This document shows positions 11,630 through 19,536 of a DNA stretch of 64,000 bases, piece after piece. The position numbers and the translations under genes were made by a program. The notes under the pieces were generated by a model. The model worked only from the letters and a program-made list of their open reading frames with translations. It made no database searches and was not told where the DNA came from. Within the stretch, counting starts at the first letter, position 1. Each line of letters begins with the position of its first letter. Source of the stretch: Phoenix dactylifera (lineage: Eukaryota > Streptophyta > Magnoliopsida > Arecales > Arecaceae); the NCBI RefSeq assembly GCF_009389715.1, contig NC_052399.1, positions 13,395,646 through 13,459,645 of the forward strand, read 5' to 3'.

Positions 11630-12717
11630 CCTCTCACGGGCATCATCAATACCATCAGAGGGCGGGCAACTAGAGGCACCAGAAGCTCCGAGCTCGAAAA
11701 AAAGAGCTTCCTCAAAGCATCCGTGCTCTTTTGAAGTCACCTCTCCTTTTCTGACGAAGACCAAAAGGGTGTTGAGCCCTCTTTATGACGACGCTGTAGC
11801 TATTTTCCTCATCATTGCAAGGTTTTAAAAAAGGATTTTAGTACATCATGAAAGCTCGGCTGATGCCTTATTTTGTATGCCTTCCAAAGGATGAGCGCTC
11901 CTCTGGCTAGATTCATAGGAGATTCTACCCCAAGAAAGTACTATGAAGCTAAATCCTTTCATGGTCCAGAAGGCTGCCGAGCTCAGAAGGCCGTCGAGCT
12001 CAGAAGGCCGAGCTCCGAAGGCCGCCGAGCTCCGAAGGCCGCCGAGCTCAGAAGACCGAGCACCAAAGGCCGCCGAGCTCAGAAGGCTGCCAAGCTCCGA
12101 AGCCCGAGCTCAGAAGCCCGAATGCAGAACACCTCCCCCAGAAAATCGAGCCAAAGAAAGCTAGTGCCAAGCTAAGTCCTAAGGGACTTCGAAGCTCGGA
12201 AGCCATCAAAATATCTCCAAAAGGTACAGGACGCCACTTTGGCTTCAAATAATTTCAATATTTTATCTATTTTCAGGTCGGAGAATCCAAAAAACGACCA
12301 ATGTCGCCCCGAATAGGGTGCACGATCGCCAACGGACGAAGTCCGTCTCCTGTATGCGTCTCCAATGATGCTCTAGCTAAGCTCGGGACGCCGATTCGAC
12401 GCCATTCGACGCCACTCGACGCCACTCGACGACACTCGACGACATTCGACGCCATTCGACGCCATTCGACGACATTTCGACGCCACTTCGACGACACTTC
12501 GACGACATTCGACGACATTCAACGCCATTCGACGCCTTTCCACGCCATTCGACGCCTCCTACGACAACACGCCCTGATCTGAGTGGGGGCACCCTGCTGA
12601 GTTGACCACAAGCCAAAGAAGGCCGCTGAGTCGACCTAAAGCACTATAACTCTAACTGCATGAAAGGTACATCCTGCTTGGCACGCACATCTCCATATAT
12701 ATTTGGCTATATTGCAG
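11630..12717. repeat. Repeat-rich spacer replacing pol in the gypsy-type element
   Basis: No protease or RT motif was found. Bases ~11960-12125 consist of an ~18-bp repeat (aaggccgccgagctccg and variants). Bases ~12390-12560 are a minisatellite of 10-11 bp units (gacgccattc, gacgacattc, gacgccactc and variants, about 16 units). Frames crossing these blocks on either strand are repeat translations and should not be annotated as proteins. Confidence 0.85.
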
Positions 12718-12996
12718 GATGATCGACGACTGGACTACTTCCTTCGTCCGAGCCAAAAGACAGCTCAGTACTACAACGCCAGGGTCAAAGTCAAATCTTT
12801 CAGACCAGGGGACCTTGTCCTAAGAAGAGCTGAAACCTTCCGACCAACTGAGCGAGGGAAGCTGGCCCCGAATTGGGAGGGACCATACCGAGTCACGCGC
12901 ATTCGCCGACCCGGAGCTTATCAATTGGAGTCTCTAAATGGGACTCCCATTCTGCGGAGCTGGAGCTCTGAAAATCTCCGCGTGTACCACCAGTAG
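12718..12996 (+). pseudogene. Integrase C-terminal fragment of gypsy pol
   Basis: About 92 residues, ending at a TAG, match the C-terminal end of plant gypsy integrase: an AQYYNARVKVKSFRPGDLVLR motif region, then KLAPNWEGPYRV and a terminal SWSSENLRVYHQ. No in-frame ATG precedes it. The catalytic DDE core, zinc-binding domain and everything upstream are missing, so it is a deletion remnant. Its preservation in frame may reflect recent deletion or a cis-acting role of the underlying RNA. Confidence 0.85.
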
Positions 12997-13342
12997 AACC
13001 CTAAGGGGTCCCTCATTATTCAACCATTAAATTCCATTCTATGAATTTCACTCTATGAATTTCGTTTCACGATAAACTGATGGTTTGCGGACTTATTCCG
13101 AGCTCACTAATTTTCTTGATTATCCCATGGCATCAGGTTTATTCTTCTTCCCTAACCACGGTTGGGATGCCCTGATACCTCGGGATGATGGAGTACCTGC
13201 GTGGACTCCCTGAAGATGTCCATGAGTTTATGGTGCGCTCTCCATCAGCGAGCTCGGCTCGTTCTCCTACCCTGGCCACGGTCAGGATGCCCCGAGACGT
13301 CGGGACGCCCCGGTTACCGAGAAGCTCGAGGCGTCGAGACAT

Positions 13343-13800
13343 GAGTAGCGGTCCTCTCTGACCGGACGAGCTCGGCTCGTGCTCCATCGACTATTGAGTA
13401 GCGGTCCTCTCTGACCGGACGAGCTCGGCTCGTGCTCCATCGATTATTGAGTAGTGGTCCTCTCTGACCGGACGAGCTCGGCTCGTGCTCCATTTATTGA
13501 GTAGCGGTCCTCTCTGACCGGACGAGCTCGGCTCGTGCTCCATCGACTATTGAGTAGCGGTCCTCTCTGACCGGACGAGCTCGGCTCGTGCTCCATCGAT
13601 TATTGAGTAGCGGTCCTCTGACCGGACGAGCTCGGCTCGTGCTCCATCGATTATTGAGTAGCGGTCCTCTCTGACCGGACGAGCTCGGCTCGTGCTCCAT
13701 CGATTATTGAGTAGCGGTCCTCTCTAACCGGATGAGCTCGGCTCGTGCTCCATCGATTGTTGAATAGCGGTCCTCTGACCGGACGAGCTCGGCTCGTGCT
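13343..13800. repeat. 53-bp tandem repeat block (about 9 units)
   Basis: Units start gagtagcggtcctctctgac and contain the cgagctcggctcg palindrome. Successive unit starts are at 13343, 13396, 13449, 13499, 13552, 13605, 13656, 13709 and 13762, so the period is 53 bp with a 50 and a 51 variant. It lies inside the gypsy-type element downstream of the integrase stub. Confidence 0.92.
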
Positions 13801-13959
13801 CCTACCCCGACCTCGGCCGGGATGCCTCGAGACGTCGAGACGCCCCGGTTCATCGGGATGCCCCGATACGTTGGGATGTTGTCTTTATTGGCCAAACGAG
13901 CTCGGCTCATTCTTTACCAGCTTCAACCAACGAGCTCGGCTCGTTCCTTCATCAATGGA

Positions 13960-14995
13960 TTTCTCTGTCGACGCCCTCCAAAAACGGAGTCCGAGCAGAG
14001 AAGCGTCTTCAGTCGCCTCGGCGCAAGGACGCATACGGTACAAGGTACCCATTTATTTAATGTTTTTTACATTATCTATTCTGCTTCCGGATTTCTCTGC
14101 CGACGTCCTCGAAGAACGGAGTCCGAGCAGAGAAGCATCTTCAGTCGCCTCGGCGCAAGGACGCATACGGTACGAGGTACCCATTTATTTAATGTTTTTA
14201 CATTACCTATTACCGGATTTCTCTGCCGACGTCCTCGAAGAACGGAGTCCGAGCAGAGAAGCGTCTTCAGTCGCCTCGGCGCAAGGACGCATACGGTACA
14301 AGGTACCCATTTATTTAATATTTTTTACATTATCTATTCTGCTTCCGGATTTCTCTGCCGACGTCCTCGAAGAACGGAGTCCGAGCAGAGAAGCGTCTTC
14401 AGTCGCCTCGGCGCAAGGACGCATACGGTACAAGGTACCCATTTATTTAATGTTTTTACATTACCTATTATTGGATTTCTCTGCCGACGTCCTCGAAGAA
14501 CGGAGTCCGAGCAGAGAAGCGTCTTCAGTCGCCTCGGCGCAAGGACGCATACGGTACAAGGTACCCATTTATTTAATGTTTTTTACATTATCTATTATGT
14601 TTCTGGATTTCTCTGCCGACGTCCTCGAAGAACGGAGTCCGAGCAGAGAAGCGTCTTCAGTCGCCTCGGCGCCAGGACGCACACGGTACAAGGTACCCAT
14701 GTATTTAATGTTTCTGCATCATTTTATCTATTTCTCTGCCGATGTCCTCAAAGAACGGACACCGAGCAGAGAAGCGTCTTCAGTCGCCTCGGCGCCAGGA
14801 CGCACACGGAACGAGGTACCTATTTATTTAATGTCTTCACATTACCTATTATTGGATTTCTCTGTCGACGCCCTCCAAAAACGGACACCGAGCAGAGAAG
14901 CGTCTTCAGTCGCCTCGGCGCCAGGACGCACACGGTACAAGAACGGAGTCCGAGCAGAGAAGCGTCTTCAGTCGCCTTGGCGCAAGGACGCGAGG
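13960..14995. repeat. 126/132-bp tandem repeat with dimeric higher-order structure
   Basis: Each unit has a conserved half (gccgacgtcctcgaagaac, then gagcagagaagcgtcttcag, then gcctcggcgc(a/c)aggacgca) and an AT-rich half (tacccatttatttaatg). Unit starts at 13969, 14101, 14227, 14359, 14485, 14617, 14740 and 14866 give spacings 132, 126, 132, 126, 132, 123, 126. All are multiples of three, so two overlapping forward frames (13745-15058 and 13822-15021) stay open for ~400 codons. They carry no known domain and I do not call them genes. Confidence 0.92.
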
Positions 14996-15175
14996 ACGCT
15001 TCGCAAAAGGTGTCCCAATAATGAGGCTCTTCGGGAAAGAAGAGACGCCGCCTATTAAAGGCACCTCGAAGCGTTCGATAACTCAAAACGCGCAGTAAAT
15101 CGAAATTTTCGGAATTCGTAATGACCCAATTAAAGCTACTTCCCGCGCTCCAGCTAATGGCCAACTGGAGCTCGG

Positions 15176-15189
15176 AAGTCGGGGGGTAG
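15176..15189 (+). other. Polypurine tract of the gypsy-type element
   Basis: A G-rich run (agtcggggggtag) lies immediately upstream of the 3' LTR, in the position of the plus-strand primer. Confidence 0.7.
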
Positions 15190-16387
15190 TGTTGGGGGAA
15201 GAACCCCAAGCCATACATTCACGGAGGCGCTCGGCCGAAGAGCGCCAGCCGGAAAGTTGCTCGGCCAAAGAGTGCCGAACGGAGAGCTGCTCGGCCAAAG
15301 ATCGCCGACCAGAAAGCTGCTCGGCCAAAGGATGCCGACCAGGGAGGCGCTCGACTAGAAGGCGCCGACCAGAGTGCGCGCCAAGAGGTGCCCAACCAAA
15401 ATAAGCTGCTCGGTTAGAAAGTGCCGACCAAAGACAGCGCCGAGGCGCTCTGCTAGAAGGTGCTCGCCTAAAGGGCGCCGACCAGGAGTACTCAAAGCAG
15501 CCCCGCCACAGGGCGCCCCATTGGGCGATCAGCTCGGCTCGGCACCCTTGCCGAGCCGATGCCTTAACCAAATGTTCAACCTCCGCCTAAAGTCCAAGGG
15601 ACTTGACAACTCCTACGGCTTGCGACCTGCCACTATCTCCAAGCCATCAAGGCATAAGATCTCCTCAGGCGTTCGGCACGACCTGCCATTAATGCATGAG
15701 ACTCCCTCAAGTCTCCGATGCACTCAGGCATTTAATGAACACGGCCCAAGACGATCTCCGGATCACTGAACCATCAGAACGTATGGCTCTCCCTGACCGC
15801 CGGTTCATTCGGTAATAAATGCACTTACCATCCACGGACCCCAGGCCCACCACAGCCGGCGGTTCAACCACTCCAACAGGTCCGATCGACCGTGACAACT
15901 CCCTGATTCCGGTCTGATCCGGTCCCGTTCCCAATTACGCCATTAATGGGCCAAATCGTGCTCAATTATTACAAAACAGGACAAACCTCCTGTCACCTCC
16001 CAGGTAACAAAAATCCTCCTATAAAAGGAAACCTGGAGGGAAAAGGGAGGGAGGACCAAAAACCAGAGAAAAAACCCGGAGCTGGAGAGAACCCTCCTAG
16101 ACCGGGGGAAAAAGGAAGAAAACAGCACAGACACAATTGAACACGAGATTCTCTTTGTCTTCTCCACATACTCTCTCCCTTGCTCTCTCCACTTACTTGC
16201 CCCCTCTGACTTAGGCATCGGAGAGCCGGCGCCGGGGAGCCCGGCCACCGGTTTTCTTTGCAGGACTTGCACACCCCCCCGCAGCGGAGGACGCAGCCAG
16301 CCGGCGCACCGCCGTCCGCCCCCTGCAGCAGCGGAGCTCCTCCTTCCCCGGCTTCGCGGCGGCCCCCGGGTCCAATTTCCAGCAACA
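15190..16387 (+). repeat. 3' LTR of the gypsy-type element
   Basis: Same length as the 5' LTR (1198 bp), with about nine substitutions by eye. It is followed by aatca, the probable TSD partner of aatcg at 8920-8924. Confidence 0.95.
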
Positions 16388-17440
16388 AATCAGTTGATGG
16401 ATTGTCAAAATTTTTAAGATTATAGGACTTATTTTTTTTATTTATACATTCAAATTTTTGAGAAGGAGCTCAAATTTAGTTCCATGTGTTTTATTTGGAA
16501 AGTTTGAGAAAGACTCAATTTGGTGGACATGCATACATATATAGTATATGTAGTTGCTGGTGATATAAATAGGTGGTTCGTTTGTTTTATTTTAAATGAG
16601 GCGGTGAACTCTCAAAATTTTAAAAAATTGTAGGACTTATCTTTTATTTGTGAATTCAAAGTTTCAAGAAAGGGCTCAAATTTAATTCGGAAAAGGCTTT
16701 ACTTAAAAGGTTTGAGAAAGACTCAATCTGGTGGGGGTGCATACAGGTATAGTTGCTGATATATAGATGGATGGTTTCGTTTGTTTTATCTTAAATAAGT
16801 TGATGGATTCTCAAAATTTTAAAAGAAATTCTAGCACTTATTTTTTATTTATGAATTCGAAGTTTCGAGAAGGGGCTCAAATTTAATTCCATATAATAGC
16901 ACACGCTTTACTTGGAAGGTTCGAGAAAGACTCAATCCGGTGGGTGTGCATATAGATATAGTTGCTGGTATATAGATTGATGGTTTCATTTGTTTTATTT
17001 TAAAAAAGTTGATGGATTCTCAAAAGTTTAAAAGAATTATAGCACTTATTTTTTTTTATGAATCGAAGTTTCAAGAAAGGGCTCAAATTTAATTCTATAT
17101 AATTACACACGCTTTACCTAGAAGGTTTGAGAAAGACTCAATCTGGTGGGTGTACAAACAAATGTAGTTGTTGGTGATATAAATGGGTCGTTTTGTTTGA
17201 TTTATTTTAAATAAGTTGGTGGATTCTCAAAAAAAAAATAAAAATTATAGTGTTTATTTGTTATTTATGAATTCGAAGTTTCGAGAAGGAGCTCAAATTT
17301 AATTCTATGTAATTACATGGGCTCTATTTAGAAGGTTTGAGAAAGATTCAACCCGATACATGATGATATGGATGGGTGGTTTCATATGTTTTATTTTAAA
17401 TAGTTGATGGATTTTCAAAATTTTTAAAAAGTTATAGCAC
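16388..17440. repeat. ~208-bp tandem array, right part (5 units)
   Basis: The gactcaat landmark recurs at 16512, 16720, 16929, 17135 and 17345, spacings 208, 209, 206 and 210. Units also share ttgatggattctcaaaatttt and gaagtttcgagaag blocks. Divergence between units shows the array is much older than the gypsy-type insertion. Confidence 0.9.
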
Positions 17441-17821
17441 TTACTTTTTAGACATTCTCCATTTGATTGTATTGGAATCTTAAATGAAGTGTACTCTCAT
17501 ATCGCTAATATTTTGTTGGTTTTTAGAAATAAACACTTATATTATGCACTAATCATAAAGCAATTCATGTTCAGAAACAGAGTACTTACATGATGTTCTA
17601 AGGACCACCTGCTATCTGTAAGCTAAATCTAAGCCTTCACTTGCCGAATGCTTAACATGCTCCCCGAAACGCACAGAAAGCCCAATAAATTCGTGCCATA
17701 CGCCTACCATTTCACTCTCGTATGAGATGACATCAAATCGAGAGAAGATTAGCAGACGTCCTTGTCTAACCCAAAGTGTTTGTTGGAAGCATATCTTAAC
17801 ACTCATCACTTTGCTTCATTA

Positions 17822-18100
17822 AGGATGCGCTTGGTTCGCGGCTAAAATTAGAATCAGAATGGATTAAAATAGAAATCAGAATGGATATATTTTTCGACGT
17901 ATTTAGTTCATGAATGAAATTGGAATCAAAATTGGAGATTTAAATATTAAGAGATAGTTGAGATTGAATTTTGGAGGATTGCAGCATTCGAATTTTTTCG
18001 ATATGGAAATAGTACTCTCTAACCAAATGGCTGAAATAGAAGTCGCTCATTCCCATTTCTATTCTAGGTTCCAGCTCCCTCCAACCAAACATACCCTAAA
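17822..18100. mobile_element. MITE-like element (putative)
   Basis: Its ends (gcgcttggttcgcgg on the left, ccaaccaaacataccc on the right) form an imperfect inverted repeat of the 'ggtttggttcg' type common to plant non-autonomous DNA elements. The interior is short and non-coding, rich in attagaatcagaatgg-like runs. The TSD was not resolved. Confidence 0.5.
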
Positions 18101-19088
18101 TGGCATGCTTCTTCGGAGTTACTCAAGCATTTCTGTACAAAAAGTCGTGTTGTTTCCATTCAAATCTAGCTGTAATTATATATTCCCCAACTAAGAGGCC
18201 TACAAGACTCTCGAGCAATGTAACTCTTCCTAAATTTTGCTATGCATTAGCAGGAAAAAAAAAATGATATCCACTCCTTTTATTTACTTGGATGGAATTT
18301 TTGACTCTTTTTTATTTTTTTTTATGGAAACAAATTTTTGTCTCTTCACTCTCTTTTGAACATGTTCAGCTATTTTAAATAGAAAAACGTCATAGGCCCA
18401 GTCCATACCCCAGAATGCATGAAAGAGCCCAGCAAGAATTCGTTTTGCAGAGCCCAGCCCTTCTGTGAATTGAATTTCTCCCTGTACCAAGCAATCTTTG
18501 AAATAAAATGGAAGTGTCCGGGTCGCATCTCTCGCACGCCAAAGAATGATTGATCTTCTTTCACGACAGCGATCATTGAATCACACCCCACACAGATCTC
18601 AAAGCACTACGAACTCTTCATCCATTCATCTATATAGATCTTGAAGCATCCATTGCGCAATCCAACAGTATATTTTTAACGAAAGAAGGTGAATCGATCC
18701 TTCTTTAGCGCAAAAGATACAACCTCTGTACAAAATGGAAAAGACCGGCATAGTTAGAATTATCATTTAAAAAAAGATCAGTCCATAGGGTAGCTAGTAT
18801 TCTATACAACAGATAGATATATAGATACGTGTGTCTCAGATGCACGGTGGTTCCAAAGACCGTAACCATGTAGCCATTTCCATCCTTCACTGCACCCACA
18901 AATTAATCCTTGCCAGCCTCCGATCGCTTAATTTGTTTCAGACCTAACAATGTTCTCATCCTAGCTATAAGCCCGGCAGAGAGAGATTATTGTCAAATCT
19001 ATCGGTGAAGTTTCCACCTTTTTACGTCGACAATGAAGACTTTTCGTGCCTCAATGAAGACTTTTCGTGAGGTTTCAGCTCTCTGACG
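18101..19088. other. Intergenic, left flank of the copia insertion
   Basis: No gene was recognised. A 17-bp direct repeat (aatgaagacttttcgtg) occurs at 19032 and 19053, just before the copia element. The flank immediately adjoining the insertion is less AT-rich than the surrounding DNA. Confidence 0.4.
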
Positions 19089-19394
19089 TGTTGGCGTGAG
19101 TCTCTCTCAACCAGCCAAGAATGGAAAGAACCTATTTAGGAATCCCTTCATTCAAGGATTCCTAACCGTGGGTATGAGCCCCTCCATCAGCCGAACATGG
19201 AAGAAACAGATATAGAAACTTCTTCATTCGGGAATTCATAGCTAAATGTAGCCGTAAATATTTTATGGAATTACTTGATTTAAGAATCCCGTTATGCTGG
19301 GATTAATAGTTTCCTAAAATAGCTTCTCTTGTATCTCTATAAATGTATATTCATTCTTTACGGAAAAGAATAACAATGAGAAAGAAGTTTTACA
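19089..19394 (+). repeat. 5' LTR of the copia element
   Basis: 306 bp with TG...CA ends. A TATA-like tctataaatg lies near 19336, followed by the likely R/U5 region. The PBS begins at the next base. Confidence 0.95.
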
Positions 19395-19406
19395 TGGTAT
19401 CAGAGC
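19395..19406 (+). other. Copia primer-binding site (tRNA-Met type)
   Basis: The sequence tggtatcagagc directly follows the LTR and is the standard plant initiator tRNA-Met complement. Confidence 0.93.
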
Positions 19407-19536
19407 AGGCTCTGAATCTCAATGAGTGTCGTGGAGTCGATGGTCAGGCCGGAGATTACCTCACTCATTAAGAGTTCATGATCCTTCTCCTTTTACTGTG
19501 TCTTTCAGGCAGGGATCAAGTTTCTGCTCGGCTCTC

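Larger units (their letters stand above)
8925..16387 (+). mobile_element. Non-autonomous Ty3/gypsy-type LTR retrotransposon, 7463 bp
   Basis: Two 1198-bp direct repeats (8925-10122 and 15190-16387) begin TGTTGGGGG and end AGCAACA. The 5-bp flanks are aatcg and aatca, a TSD with one mismatch. By eye the LTRs differ at about nine positions (~99% identical), indicating recent insertion. The interior carries a PBS, an intact gag, a short integrase C-terminal stub, three blocks of tandem repeats and a G-rich polypurine tract. Protease, reverse transcriptase, RNase H and the integrase core are absent. The gag and integrase tail look like the Tat/Retand-type gypsy group. The element must have been mobilised in trans by an autonomous relative. 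The body is much more GC-rich than the flanking DNA. Confidence 0.93.

Noticed and set aside
12273..12616. Frames on both strands rich in repeated peptides
   Set aside because: Translations of the 10-11 bp minisatellite; no start context or domain.
13139..13910. Minus-strand open frames of 68-82 residues across the 53-bp repeats
   Set aside because: They are translations of the tandem repeat (same peptide repeated), lie antisense in a non-autonomous retroelement and show no domain.
8550..17440. CRISPR-like or origin-like reading of the regularly spaced repeats
   Set aside because: Unit sizes (53, ~126/132, ~208 bp), lack of unique spacers and the eukaryotic context show ordinary tandem repeats.
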